Positions 35,487 through 44,133 of a stretch of 64,000 nt of DNA are shown piece after piece. The stretch covers positions 1-64,000 of the forward strand of contig NZ_RZNY01000022.1 in assembly GCF_003994475.1 (NCBI RefSeq). The letters are read 5' to 3'. The notes beneath the pieces were generated by a model, which saw nothing but the letters and a program-made list of their open reading frames with translations, was not told the origin of the DNA and made no database searches. The stretch comes from Paenibacillus anaericanus. GTDB lineage: Bacteria > Bacillota > Bacilli > Paenibacillales > Paenibacillaceae. The first letter of the stretch is position 1. Each line of letters begins with the position of its first letter. Position numbers and translations under genes: made by a program.

Positions 35487-35912
35487 ATGATTCCCTACAT
35501 GGGTTGGATTCTGCTGGGCTATGGTTTGGCTGCGGTGTTGGTGCACGTGTTTCACAGCCGATACTTGCGGAGCAAGCGTAAGGGCAACAAGCAGATTCAT
35601 TATATTTTGGTGACTCATAATCATGAGAATCAAATGGAATGGTATTTAAGGGCTCTATCATGGTATGCAAGATTACGTGGTGAATCTCTGCGTGTAACTG
35701 TACTGGATGAAGGATCGCAAGATGATACTCTAGCGATTATGCAGCGAATGCAGAACATGAGTGGTATGGAATTGACGGTGATTGGTATCACTGAAGAGCG
35801 GGACGAAGTGGAAATGAGAGCGGTCACATCTCCTGATGAAGGAGAGAACTCGATGTATATCGACCTTCGGGTACCACAGGAGGCGGCCAAAATCCCTTAT
35901 GTCCATGTCTGA
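35487..35912 (+). CDS. Short membrane-anchored glycosyltransferase-like protein
   Basis: The 141-residue protein has an N-terminal membrane segment (residues 3-23), a basic patch, and then a segment resembling the first half of a GT2-type nucleotide-sugar domain (HYILVTHNHENQMEWYLRAL, followed by VTVLDEGSQDDTLAI). The rest of a GT-A fold is missing, so it may not be an enzyme. AGGGAGGTG at 35473-35480 decides the ATG at 35487. It lies between degU and comFA; its role is unknown. Confidence 0.7.
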   Translation: MIPYMGWILLGYGLAAVLVHVFHSRYLRSKRKGNKQIHYILVTHNHENQMEWYLRALSWYARLRGESLRVTVLDEGSQDDTLAIMQRMQNMSGMELTVIGITEERDEVEMRAVTSPDEGENSMYIDLRVPQEAAKIPYVHV

Positions 35913-36018
35913 GTTAGAACAAGAGCAAGAACAATTAAATAAGAAAAGGTGGAAGCGAATTAAGCGGATGCAGAAGACACAGCAAAAGCAGAATAAGCCG
36001 AAGCGAATGAAAGTGTGA
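35899..36018 (+). CDS. Small very basic peptide (candidate gene)
   Basis: An open frame of 39 codons overlaps the previous gene by 14 bases and ends one base inside the following terminator stem. It encodes a peptide rich in Lys, Arg and Gln (KKRWKRIKRMQKTQQKQ). A weakly placed AGGAGG at 35878-35883 lies 15 bases before the ATG at 35899, with another ATG at 35905. The position directly before a terminator supports it as real, but the ribosome binding site is not ideal. Confidence 0.4.
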   Translation: MSMSELEQEQEQLNKKRWKRIKRMQKTQQKQNKPKRMKV

Positions 36019-36061
36019 AGCACACTCTTAGGGCCAATGGGCCGGGGAGTGTGCTTTTTTG
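36018..36061 (+). terminator. Terminator before comFA
   Basis: AAGCACACTC (36018-36027) pairs with GAGTGTGCTT (36047-36056), with an inner GGCC/GGCC, then TTTT. Confidence 0.9.
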
Positions 36062-36086
36062 CGTTATCTAGGGGAGGGGAAAGGGA

Positions 36087-38327
36087 ATGAAGATTTGTAT
36101 ATATGCACTCAGATTAGCGAAGGGGTGGAAGCTTGAGGTTACTTTGGATATGCGAGTGGATATGTGGTGGTGGATAAAGGGTGGGGTACTGGCTGTGGAG
36201 CAGAGAAATAGCAAGCAAGAAACTAGAGACATAGAACATAGAAAGATTAGAGAGGTGGATAACTATGGTCAAGATGTGAAAGTAATGATCTTACTCTCCA
36301 ATTCTATGCCGCTAGGATGGGCGATTACATTATGTGAAGGGTTCACCCATCAAGCTAATATGGATAACTGGACATTGGACGACTGGACAAGCTATATGAG
36401 GCTTGGGTTGAAAGAAGAGTTAGCGTTGGAACGGAAGGCGCGGGGTGACGGAGGTAGGAGCGAGCGGGAGCTAAAGGGGAGAGGAAGAGTAGTAGTGGGG
36501 AGAGTCCCGATAGTAACCGAGAGAGACCTGGTAATAATGGATCGGCCAAGTTGGTTATGGGTGAGAGAGAAAGGGTTGTCTCCGTTAGGAGTGTCGCTTA
36601 TAGGGCAGGAGGTGGGAGATTACGGTTATAGGATTTCAAGTTCAAAGTTGGATTTGGGAGACGATTTAAGAGAATGGGATATTGCGTTCGCAGAGGCGGA
36701 TTGGCTGGCATCCGCGCTGGAAGGGCGCTCGCTGCTGGAGGCGGAGCTTCAGCAGCTACTGGCGGAGACCGCGCCGCGGCTTGTACCAGCGGCGTGGCGC
36801 TTTGCCGCTCAGCTCGCGCATCTGCAAGGGCGCGTGCAGTTCACCGCGGGCGTGGCTCCCGCCACCGCCCGCCCTGGGCAAGCCCCGCGCCTGCTATCGC
36901 GGCGCCGGGCCCAGGCCCCCCGCTGCCGGCGTTGCGGCAGCGAAGTGCATCGCCGCACGCCCTGCGGGTCGTGCGGCTCCAGCAGCTGCGCCTACTGCGA
37001 GGCCTGCCTCGCGCTAGGGCGCAGCCGCTCTTGTGCGCTGCTGCTTCGCGGCAGCGCCAGGGGCACCGTGCCGCCCGCTGGAAGCAGCACGGCAGGATCG
37101 ACCCCCACCGAGTCCTTGCTGGACCGGTGGGGGCTTAGCCCCGCGCAGCGCATGGCTGCGTGGGCGGCACTGCGCTTCCTGGCGGAGCCGCAGGAAGCGG
37201 GCAATTCCGCCCGAGCGCAGCGCGGGGCGGGGCTCTTACGACGCGCGGCATTAGGCGCGCACCATGCACTTCGCGGCGGCAACGACGCTACCGCTAGCGA
37301 AGAATCACAGCCGCAGAAGCCGCGAAGCTTCCTGCTCTGGGCCGTCACCGGCGCAGGCAAGACGGAAATGATTTTTCCGTTGCTGCGATATGTACTAGAT
37401 CAGGGTGGGCGTGTCTTGGTGGCTACCCCGCGGCGAGATGTGGTACTGGAGCTAGCTCCACGTCTTGCAGTTGCTTTTCCAGAAGAGAAGATCGCCGTTC
37501 TCTACGGAGGGAGTCCCCAGCGATGGGTGGAAGCCCAGCTTTTTTTGGCTACGACTCATCAACTTATGCGTTTTCATCGGTCATTTGATCTGGTCATAAT
37601 CGATGAACTTGATGCTTTTCCCTACCACAATGACCCGATGCTCGCTTATGCAGCCGAACGTTGTTGCAAATTGGAAGGACGCTTTGTCTTTTTATCAGCA
37701 ACACCACCAGCTGCTCTACAGCGGGAGATTGTTGCAGGGCGTTTGCCACATGCCAAGGTGCCAGCCCGCTTTCACGGACATCCCCTTCCTTTACCAACCC
37801 ACATCACCATGAAACGAGTAGAGGATTGTCTACATCGGAAATCAATTGGAACTTCTCTGACCCGTTATCTGCAAGTGTCGATCTCTCGTGGCGCACAAAT
37901 ATTTGTGTTCGTCTCCCGCATCCGCCACATTATGCCTCTGGTAGCTCTACTGAGACTTCGTTTCCCAGGTCTTGCTATCGAAGGTACATCGTCACAAGAC
38001 GAGGAACGTGCGAGTAAAGTTTTGGCTTTCCGTTCAGGAGAAATAAGGATGCTGATTACAACAACTATTTTGGAGCGTGGTGTCACGGTACCGCGTAGTG
38101 ATGTGTACATTTTGGATGCGGATAGTGGATTGTTTGATGAGGCATCTTTGGTACAAATGGCTGGACGTGCTGGGAGATCTAAGGATGATCCGGCGGGTGT
38201 GGTTGTGTTCGCCTCACTAGAGTGGAGTAAGTCCCAGCGGGGGGCTAGACACCAGATCAAGTCAATGAATATGATCGCGCGCAAAAATGGTTTTTTGAGA
38301 GAATCGAAGGGAGGATCGGGAAGATGA
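36087..38327 (+). CDS. comFA: DNA uptake helicase ComFA
   Basis: ComFA is a DEAD-box-like ATPase that helps pull transforming DNA into the cell. The 746-residue protein has a long, low-similarity N-terminal region (1-270) and a Cys-rich zinc-binding segment (CRRCGSEVH...CGSCGSSSCAYCEAC). The helicase core has Walker A AVTGAGKTEMI (about residue 421), the DEAD-like IIDELDAF, SATPP, and the C-terminal motif VQMAGRAGR. B. subtilis ComFA is about 460 residues, so the N-terminus is extended. Bases at about 36700-37350 are conspicuously G+C-rich compared with both flanks of the same gene. GGGAGGGG precedes the ATG. It overlaps comFC by 4 bases. Confidence 0.88.
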   Translation: MKICIYALRLAKGWKLEVTLDMRVDMWWWIKGGVLAVEQRNSKQETRDIEHRKIREVDNYGQDVKVMILLSNSMPLGWAITLCEGFTHQANMDNWTLDDWTSYMRLGLKEELALERKARGDGGRSERELKGRGRVVVGRVPIVTERDLVIMDRPSWLWVREKGLSPLGVSLIGQEVGDYGYRISSSKLDLGDDLREWDIAFAEADWLASALEGRSLLEAELQQLLAETAPRLVPAAWRFAAQLAHLQGRVQFTAGVAPATARPGQAPRLLSRRRAQAPRCRRCGSEVHRRTPCGSCGSSSCAYCEACLALGRSRSCALLLRGSARGTVPPAGSSTAGSTPTESLLDRWGLSPAQRMAAWAALRFLAEPQEAGNSARAQRGAGLLRRAALGAHHALRGGNDATASEESQPQKPRSFLLWAVTGAGKTEMIFPLLRYVLDQGGRVLVATPRRDVVLELAPRLAVAFPEEKIAVLYGGSPQRWVEAQLFLATTHQLMRFHRSFDLVIIDELDAFPYHNDPMLAYAAERCCKLEGRFVFLSATPPAALQREIVAGRLPHAKVPARFHGHPLPLPTHITMKRVEDCLHRKSIGTSLTRYLQVSISRGAQIFVFVSRIRHIMPLVALLRLRFPGLAIEGTSSQDEERASKVLAFRSGEIRMLITTTILERGVTVPRSDVYILDADSGLFDEASLVQMAGRAGRSKDDPAGVVVFASLEWSKSQRGARHQIKSMNMIARKNGFLRESKGGSGR

Positions 38328-39262
38328 TGACGTCACAGAATCCAACGATCCAAAATCAAATATTACAATATGGAGGAGGAGAGGGCGTATCATGGAAAAC
38401 GCTACTCTCGTCGATTCATAACTTGCTATCTCCACAGGGAGTTTCTTGTTTAGTATGTGGCAAGATGATTTCAGCAATAGTTCGGGGATATCCGGAACTT
38501 TGTCACGTATGTTATGCTTCCATTCCTTGGATCATGAAACCACGATGTTATACCTGCGGGCGCCCTGTTGGTTGTCCGGATTGTAGTCGTCAAAGTGCTG
38601 GGTCCCGTAACTTTATTCTAAACCGTAGTGCGGTAGCTTATAATACGACGATGCGAGAATGGTTGGGCCAATATAAATTTCGAGGTCATGAGGCATATGG
38701 CCCGGTGTTATCACGAATGATGGGCTCAGCGATGACACGGATGTTGCAGGAACTAGCTGCCGAACAGGGGGGAGCCTCTGTTCACTTCGATGCTGTTACT
38801 TTCGTACCGATAAGTGAGGAGCGGCTAATGGAACGTGGATTCAATCAAGCCGAGTTATTGGCACGGGGAGCAGCTTCTGTTAGCGGTATTCCTCTTCTTG
38901 CCCTATTAGAACGTACTAGACATACCGAGAAACAAAGCTTCAAGAATCGACGTGAACGGCTGCATGATATTCAAGGTCTCTTTCAACTTCTGCCAGATGT
39001 GGCCGATAAGCTTGAATTTGTATTGCAGCAACCTTCTCATAAACCATCCCTACGTTCTCGCTTTACATCCCAGTACAATGTGACTATGGCAAAGAGTTCT
39101 ATTTTTAGTAAACCATCAGATGTTCCTATTACCCTGTTACTCATTGATGATGTATACACGACTGGAAGTACAATTGACGCATGTTCGGAGGTTCTGTTGG
39201 AGGGGTGTTCCCAGCTCGGCCGGAAGGGGGAGATATATTGTTTTACTTGGGCACGTTCCTAA
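38324..39262 (+). CDS. comFC: Phosphoribosyltransferase-like competence protein ComFC
   Basis: ComFC is a small PRTase-fold protein required for transformation, acting with ComFA. The 312-residue protein has paired cysteines near the N-terminus (CLVCGKM and CHVCYA), then CYTCGRPVGCPDC, which bind zinc, and a PRTase domain with QYKFRGHEAYGPVLSRMM, VPISEERLMERGFNQAELLAR and the diphosphate loop LLIDDVYTTGSTIDACS. It is longer than B. subtilis ComFC (240). ATGATG overlaps the TGA of comFA. comFB, present between them in B. subtilis, is absent. Confidence 0.9.
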   Translation: MMTSQNPTIQNQILQYGGGEGVSWKTLLSSIHNLLSPQGVSCLVCGKMISAIVRGYPELCHVCYASIPWIMKPRCYTCGRPVGCPDCSRQSAGSRNFILNRSAVAYNTTMREWLGQYKFRGHEAYGPVLSRMMGSAMTRMLQELAAEQGGASVHFDAVTFVPISEERLMERGFNQAELLARGAASVSGIPLLALLERTRHTEKQSFKNRRERLHDIQGLFQLLPDVADKLEFVLQQPSHKPSLRSRFTSQYNVTMAKSSIFSKPSDVPITLLLIDDVYTTGSTIDACSEVLLEGCSQLGRKGEIYCFTWARS

Positions 39263-39375
39263 AATTTACATATTTCGACGGTTACATACAAAATAAATTG
39301 GATGAAATTGTGGACGGACTTCCTATTATAGGTTAATCTATCATCAAACCACGTTATTTGAAGGGAAGAGTCCGA

Positions 39376-39807
39376 ATGACGATGAGCCTTGGAAATTGCC
39401 CGCGATGCGGCAAATTATTTGCTAAAGGTTTCAAAAATATGTGCCCAAACTGCATCAAAGACATAGAGCTAGAATATGAGAAGTGTTTGAAATTTTTGCG
39501 TGAGGAGAAGACGGCCACCATTCAGGAAGTTTCGGATGCTACGGAAGTTTCCATCAAGCAAATTACGAAATTTATTAAGGAAGGTCGGATATCCGTCGCC
39601 GACAATCCTAATATGATGTATCCGTGTGAAATATGTGGAGTGCTAATTTATGAGAATAATATGTGCGATTCATGCCGTAATCATCTAACCAAAGCTTTTA
39701 CCAATAAAGCACGTGAGGGGTCACATTCACAGGGGACGCAAGATTCCCAAAGTAACCCGAAAAAGGGTGGCGCTTACGGTGCTGTTGACAAGTTCCGCAA
39801 CTCTTAA
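39376..39807 (+). CDS. yvyF: Flagellar operon protein YvyF (zinc-ribbon)
   Basis: The 143-residue protein has two Cys pairs at the N-terminus (CPRCGKLF and CPNCIKDI), a helix-turn-helix-like middle (ATIQEVSDATEVSIKQITKFI) and a second Cys pair (CEICG, CDSC), followed by a polar tail. This matches the YvyF/TIGR03826 family, which lies next to flgM in Bacillales. Its function is not known; a DNA- or RNA-binding role is possible. ATG 39376 is placed after AAGGGAAGAG; ATG 39382 is an alternative. A terminator-like hairpin follows. Confidence 0.82.
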   Translation: MTMSLGNCPRCGKLFAKGFKNMCPNCIKDIELEYEKCLKFLREEKTATIQEVSDATEVSIKQITKFIKEGRISVADNPNMMYPCEICGVLIYENNMCDSCRNHLTKAFTNKAREGSHSQGTQDSQSNPKKGGAYGAVDKFRNS

Positions 39808-39860
39808 CGACAAATTATCATAAACAGTGTCATAATATTCTTCAAAATCCAATCATTCGC

Positions 39861-39890
39861 TATTCATAAAGTTTCAACCCTCGCCGATAA
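39861..39890 (+). promoter_or_regulatory. SigD-type promoter of flgM
   Basis: TATTCATA at 39861-39868 and GCCGATAA at 39883-39890 have the same spacing as at 1781, 47052 and 48011. The -10 matches the SigD consensus GCCGATA(T). The -35 (TCAT at the consensus position) is poor. flgM is SigD-controlled in Bacillus, so feedback control by the anti-sigma factor is likely. Confidence 0.65.
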
Positions 39891-39916
39891 ACTTAGTAAA
39901 GATTATCGGTTTTTTT
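39884..39916 (+). terminator. Hairpin with T-tract overlapping the flgM promoter
   Basis: CCGATAA (39884-39890) pairs with TTATCGG (39903-39909), followed by seven T (39910-39916). It can end the yvyF transcript. Its left arm is also the -10 box of the flgM promoter. The 12-base loop is longer than usual. Confidence 0.7.
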
Positions 39917-39940
39917 ATTTTGTAAAGGAAGGTGGAGCCC

Positions 39941-40225
39941 ATGAAAATTAACGAAACAGGACGGGTCGGAGCCATAAATAACTATCAACGCCAAATCGAA
40001 TCCCAACGCAATGAGTTAGATCGTAAAGCTCGTCGCAAGGATGAGGTTTCCATATCCGCAGAAGCGAAAGAATTGTTACAAGCCCAAGGGGTCGGAAATG
40101 ATCCAGAACGTACCAATCGCATCGCAGATCTGAAATCACAAGTTTCCACGGGAACGTATCAAATCGACGCCGGCAAGCTTGCTGAGAAGCTAGTTCCATA
40201 CTTCAAGTCATACACCGAGAATTAG
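39941..40225 (+). CDS. flgM: Anti-sigma-28 factor FlgM
   Basis: FlgM binds and inhibits SigD until it is exported or degraded during hook completion. The 94-residue protein has the family pattern: short polar N-terminus (MKINETGRVGAINNYQ), basic middle RKARRKDEVSIS, and C-terminal RIADLKSQVSTGTYQIDAGKLAEKL with the SigD-binding helices. AAGGAAGGTGGAG precedes the ATG at 39941; a GTG at 39932 overlaps that signal. It leads an operon with flgN, flgK and flgL and has its own SigD-type promoter. Confidence 0.93.
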   Translation: MKINETGRVGAINNYQRQIESQRNELDRKARRKDEVSISAEAKELLQAQGVGNDPERTNRIADLKSQVSTGTYQIDAGKLAEKLVPYFKSYTEN

Positions 40226-40234
40226 GGGGCTGCT

Positions 40235-40738
40235 ATGTCAGTTCAATTATTACAAGAGTCGATGGATCGAATGGATGAGTCATATTCTAAATTAATAGAA
40301 ATTATGCAGGATAAGAAGCAGGCTGTTATAAGTAATGATTACACAGAACTGGTTCGTACATTATCCCAGGAATCAAAGTTGATTAAGAACATTGAAGAAT
40401 TAGAGAAGGATCTCCTTGCTTCTGCTCAGGGATTTTTGAAATCTAAGGGTGTTAAATCGCAGTTGGAACTAACGATTACTGAGATCCTTAGGCTTGTATT
40501 TGATCCTGAAGAGAAGCGACTCTTGACCCAGTCTAGGACGAAGATAGAAGGGCGATTGCAGGATCTGAAACGTTTAAACTCATTAAATCAGGAGCTTATC
40601 GGGCAGTCACTTACTTTTATCGATTATTCCCTGAATTTGATGATGGGCGGGATGGATGATGAGGCAACCTACTCTCCACCCCAGAGCCAGGACAAGAAGC
40701 CGACGGTTAGAAGTAATATGTTCGACACAAGAGGTTAA
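40235..40738 (+). CDS. flgN: Flagellar export chaperone FlgN
   Basis: FlgN escorts the hook-filament junction proteins FlgK and FlgL to the export gate. The 167-residue, mostly helical and acidic protein shows the family's early helix pairs (DRMDESYSKLIEIMQDKKQAV) and hydrophobic C-terminal helix (LIGQSLTFIDYSLNLMMG). It lies 9 bases after flgM and before flgK, its expected cargo. A Pro/Ser-rich tail ends it. In Bacillus this position is yvyG. Confidence 0.9.
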   Translation: MSVQLLQESMDRMDESYSKLIEIMQDKKQAVISNDYTELVRTLSQESKLIKNIEELEKDLLASAQGFLKSKGVKSQLELTITEILRLVFDPEEKRLLTQSRTKIEGRLQDLKRLNSLNQELIGQSLTFIDYSLNLMMGGMDDEATYSPPQSQDKKPTVRSNMFDTRG

Positions 40739-40768
40739 AATTTTAGCAACACTCAAAGGAGAATGATG

Positions 40769-42340
40769 ATGGCCTCCACTTTTCATGGGATAGAAACTAG
40801 TAAACGTGCTCTATTTGTTAATACGACATCAATGCAAACTTTGAGCCACAACATAGCCAATGCTACTACAGCAGGATATACTCGGCAGAGAGTAAATACG
40901 ACCGAAGCAAGACCAATATGGGCCATGGGTATGAACAGGAGTCAACAACCAGGTCAGCTTGGTACCGGTGTAGAGTATGGAAGTATTACACGAATTAGGG
41001 ACGGCTTTCTGGATACACAGTTTCGGCGTGAAAATCAATATTTAGGATCATGGGAAGTTTTGAACGCTAGTATGGTTTCTATTCAGAATATTTTGAATGA
41101 ACCATCGGGTAGTGGGCTTAGCACAGTTATGGATGATTTCTGGAACTCATGGGAAACCTTGAATCGCGATCCTTCCTTATTAAGTGCACGGGTAGCTGTC
41201 GCGGGAGCAGCAAGCAATATGACAGACACACTGAAACATATTAGTGAATCACTTAATAATCTTACTAGTGACCTTACGACTAATATCGATAAGAAAGTAA
41301 TGGAAGCTAACAATATACTCGACAATATTGCCAAGTTGAATGTGATCATTCGTGACAATGAAAGCTTTGGAGATAATGCGAATGACTACCGTGACCAACG
41401 TGACTTGCTGATTGACCAGTTGTCTACGATCGTCGATGTTCAATATGCTGAAGATGCAGTAGGAATGGTTAATATCACTGCTGCAGGTGTCGCGGTGCTT
41501 ACCGGCGATGCAGTGACAAATTTGACGGCAGCGAATGCCGCTACAGCAACGGCTGGACAATTAGAAGGCTATACCAAGTCGCTTCAGGAAACAGATACGA
41601 TCCGTAATCAGCTGAATGCGATGGTTAACACGCTAGCTACGGGTGACATAAAAGTAACACTGAGAAATGGATATGTAACTCCACAACAAATGACCGCGTT
41701 GAATCAAGTGACATTGGAAGACGGAGTCGTAATTCCTGCTGGACAAGTGATTCCTGCCGGATCTAGAGTTGCAACATCTATGGATGTTATGGTAAAGGGA
41801 TTTAATGGTCTGCACGAGCTTGGGTATACGCTTACAGAGCCACCAACCTCAGGTGTTCCGTTTTTTGTTTCAACGGGTGGTGGATTTACGATCGACGATA
41901 TCGGTGTCAATCAAGATATCCTTAAGAATACGAATAACATTGCAGCCTCTTCAAAAATTGAAAATGTTAACGGAGTGGATAAGGTTATCCGTGGTAACAG
42001 TGATGTTGCAAATGCTTTAGCAAGCCTGCGTGACGCACTATTCAGCTTTCCGGCTAGTCTAACGTCTCTTTCAAAAGGTTCAACCGACGATTATTTCCGG
42101 GCATTGGTTGGAGACCTTGGAATTCGGGCTAGCAACGTTGAACGGAACTTTGAGAATGAACAGGATATGGTGGATAATCTACAGATGCAGCGTCAATCCG
42201 TCAGTGGAGTTTCGATGGATGAGGAATTAGCTGATATGATTCGTTATCAGCAAGCGTACAATGCTGCTGCACGTAATATGACAACAGTGGACGAAATGTT
42301 GGATAGGGTTATTAATTCTATGGGACGTGTAGGTCTATAA
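40769..42340 (+). CDS. flgK: Flagellar hook-associated protein 1 FlgK
   Basis: FlgK forms the first ring of the hook-filament junction. The 523-residue protein opens FHGIETSKRALFVNTTSMQT and NIANATTAGYTRQRVN, and ends with ELADMIRYQQAYNAAARNMTTVDEML, the axial-protein terminal helices. The central part carries a variable domain. Three ATG codons stand in a row at 40763, 40766 and 40769. AAAGGAG (40755-40761) best fits the last. Confidence 0.93.
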   Translation: MASTFHGIETSKRALFVNTTSMQTLSHNIANATTAGYTRQRVNTTEARPIWAMGMNRSQQPGQLGTGVEYGSITRIRDGFLDTQFRRENQYLGSWEVLNASMVSIQNILNEPSGSGLSTVMDDFWNSWETLNRDPSLLSARVAVAGAASNMTDTLKHISESLNNLTSDLTTNIDKKVMEANNILDNIAKLNVIIRDNESFGDNANDYRDQRDLLIDQLSTIVDVQYAEDAVGMVNITAAGVAVLTGDAVTNLTAANAATATAGQLEGYTKSLQETDTIRNQLNAMVNTLATGDIKVTLRNGYVTPQQMTALNQVTLEDGVVIPAGQVIPAGSRVATSMDVMVKGFNGLHELGYTLTEPPTSGVPFFVSTGGGFTIDDIGVNQDILKNTNNIAASSKIENVNGVDKVIRGNSDVANALASLRDALFSFPASLTSLSKGSTDDYFRALVGDLGIRASNVERNFENEQDMVDNLQMQRQSVSGVSMDEELADMIRYQQAYNAAARNMTTVDEMLDRVINSMGRVGL

Positions 42341-42358
42341 AGAAAAGGGGGGAATAAC

Positions 42359-43246
42359 ATGCGTGTAACAGGATCTATGCAAAACATTCAATTACTTCGT
42401 AACTTGCGAAATATTAATACAGACATGAAAACTGGCCAACAACAATTGGCCACCGGTCAGCGCATAAGTAAGCCTAGTGATGATCCAGTTGGTGTAGGGT
42501 ATCAGATGCGCTACGATACTGATCTTGCGAGAAGTGATGAATTTTTAAACAATGCACAAACAGGTAGTGAAATACTTAAAACGATGGACTCATTAATGCA
42601 ACAAGCAAGTGATGTATTAAAGCGTGCTCGTACTTTAACGTTGCAGGCTAGGAATGGAACATTTGATGCACAGCAGCGTCAAGTTATTGCTTCTGAAGTG
42701 AAACAGTTGAAGGAGCAGATGGTTACCATAGGGAATAGTACCTATAATGGTCGTTATCTATTCAACGGACAGAAGACAGATCAGCCTCCATACACAGTTA
42801 ATGGAGCCGCAATGGAAGTGACGGATTCGGGATTGTTTTACCTGAATGTGAGTCCCGCAGTAAATGTACCTGTAAGTATTACAGGTGAGATTGTATTTGG
42901 TAAATCCAATACGGACAATGTATTTAAAGTTCTGGATGACTTAGCTATTGCTCTGGACAGTAATAATTTAACAGCGATTTCAGATAGTTTGACTAAAATT
43001 GATGATAGTGTTGATCGTATTACCATTAGTTGGGCAGAGATTGGTGCCCGTATGAATCGTTTTGATCTAATGGAAAACCGAATTTTGGACGAGCAAGTAA
43101 ATATTAAAGATCAACGTTCTCACGTAGCTGATGTCAGTACCCCGGAAGCAATTACAGATTTGAAGATGAAGGAAACCATACTGCAAGCCGCTCTATCTAC
43201 AGGAGCTAGAATTATGCAGACTTCGCTGATAGATTTTATTAGGTAG
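42359..43246 (+). CDS. flgL: Flagellar hook-associated protein 3 FlgL
   Basis: FlgL forms the second junction ring on which flagellin assembles. The 295-residue protein has the flagellin-like N-terminal helix (SMQNIQLLRNLRNINTDMKT), the conserved segment GQRISKPSDDPVGVGYQMRYD, and the C-terminal helix pair TDLKMKETILQAALSTGARI. Its length is normal for the family. AAAGGGGGG precedes the ATG. Its stop codon nearly abuts the start of the DUF6470 gene. Confidence 0.94.
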   Translation: MRVTGSMQNIQLLRNLRNINTDMKTGQQQLATGQRISKPSDDPVGVGYQMRYDTDLARSDEFLNNAQTGSEILKTMDSLMQQASDVLKRARTLTLQARNGTFDAQQRQVIASEVKQLKEQMVTIGNSTYNGRYLFNGQKTDQPPYTVNGAAMEVTDSGLFYLNVSPAVNVPVSITGEIVFGKSNTDNVFKVLDDLAIALDSNNLTAISDSLTKIDDSVDRITISWAEIGARMNRFDLMENRILDEQVNIKDQRSHVADVSTPEAITDLKMKETILQAALSTGARIMQTSLIDFIR

Positions 43247-43252
43247 ATGTAC

Positions 43253-43672
43253 ATGGTGCCTTTTATGAACTCTGTTGCCTCTTCTGGAATTAAAATTTAT
43301 CAAACAAGTGCTGCTTATACTCCTGCCGAGTTGAATATTACGACTCGTAATCCAGAAATGCAGGCGGACTGGATTCCTGTATGGGAAGAACTCGGGTTAC
43401 CACAGCCATCTACAGTAGCTAGGGAATTAGTACAGAAAAGAGTCGGACAATTAGAGAATGATATTGCTGAAAAATCTAGAGAAGGAGATCGTATTGCCAA
43501 TATTTCTTCAGGCGAGAAAAATGTATTCGGTAAAATTGCCATGGAGAGGTATATGAGACAGGGACAATCGACGGTGGTTCTTATGGCTATACCCAGTAGG
43601 GGTTTGCACATTGATGTTAAAATTTATTCACCTGAAATTAATATTGAAGTCAGAGGGAGGTTGTTGAAGTGA
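43253..43672 (+). CDS. DUF6470 (YviE-like) flagellar-locus protein
   Basis: The protein of 139 residues (from ATG 43253) has an N-terminal beta segment (GIKIYQTSAAYTPAELNITT), a helical middle (ELVQKRVGQLENDIAEKSREG) and a C-terminal strand pair ending INIEVRGRLLK. It lies between flgL and fliW, the position of yviE in Bacillus, and resembles DUF6470 in its termini. It is shorter than B. subtilis YviE. Function unknown. AGGTAG is a weak ribosome binding site. ATG 43247 is an alternative start. Its stop overlaps the GTG of fliW. Confidence 0.7.
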   Translation: MVPFMNSVASSGIKIYQTSAAYTPAELNITTRNPEMQADWIPVWEELGLPQPSTVARELVQKRVGQLENDIAEKSREGDRIANISSGEKNVFGKIAMERYMRQGQSTVVLMAIPSRGLHIDVKIYSPEINIEVRGRLLK

Positions 43673-44133
43673 CTGGAAATAGACAGCATAAATTGAAGTT
43701 GACAATTAAAAGTAATGATTACGGACAATTGAGATTTGAAGCCGATCGTGTATATCAATTTGAGAAGGGTATTCTAGGCATGCAAGAATTTAAAGATTAT
43801 GCATTATTTCCAATCGAAGACTCCCCCTTTAGCGTGCTTCATACGATTGATGAACAGATCAGTTTTATTCTTGTGCCAGCAATTGAAGTGATTGATGAGT
43901 ATGGCTTTGAGATAGATCAGGAGTTAGTAGACTTACTAGGGTTACAGAGAGTTGAGGATGTAGCGGTATTCCTTATCGTTAATATGCAAGAGAATGACCT
44001 CTATGTAAACTTAAGAGCACCAATTCTCTTAGCACCAGCAAGCCGAAAGGCTTGTCAATTTATAATTACTAACAGGGACTACCCAATTCGTTACTTATTG
44101 ACGAAGAAGGAGGGCACTCATGCTAGTCCTTAA
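43669..44133 (+). CDS. fliW: Flagellar assembly factor FliW
   Basis: FliW senses unassembled flagellin and, when free, binds CsrA to relieve repression of hag translation. The 154-residue protein has the family strands (YGQLRFEADRVYQFEKGILGM, FALF/LFPIEDSPF), the acidic centre and the LRAPILLAPASRKACQFI segment. It begins with GTG overlapping the previous stop and overlaps csrA by 14 bases, so FliW and CsrA are made together. The targets are in the hag leader at 47086-47133. Confidence 0.95.
   Translation: MTGNRQHKLKLTIKSNDYGQLRFEADRVYQFEKGILGMQEFKDYALFPIEDSPFSVLHTIDEQISFILVPAIEVIDEYGFEIDQELVDLLGLQRVEDVAVFLIVNMQENDLYVNLRAPILLAPASRKACQFIITNRDYPIRYLLTKKEGTHASP

Noticed and set aside
36674-37360. 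Several long frames in other phases inside comFA
   Set aside because: They result from the G+C-rich composition, which removes stop codons. No ribosome binding sites or domains.
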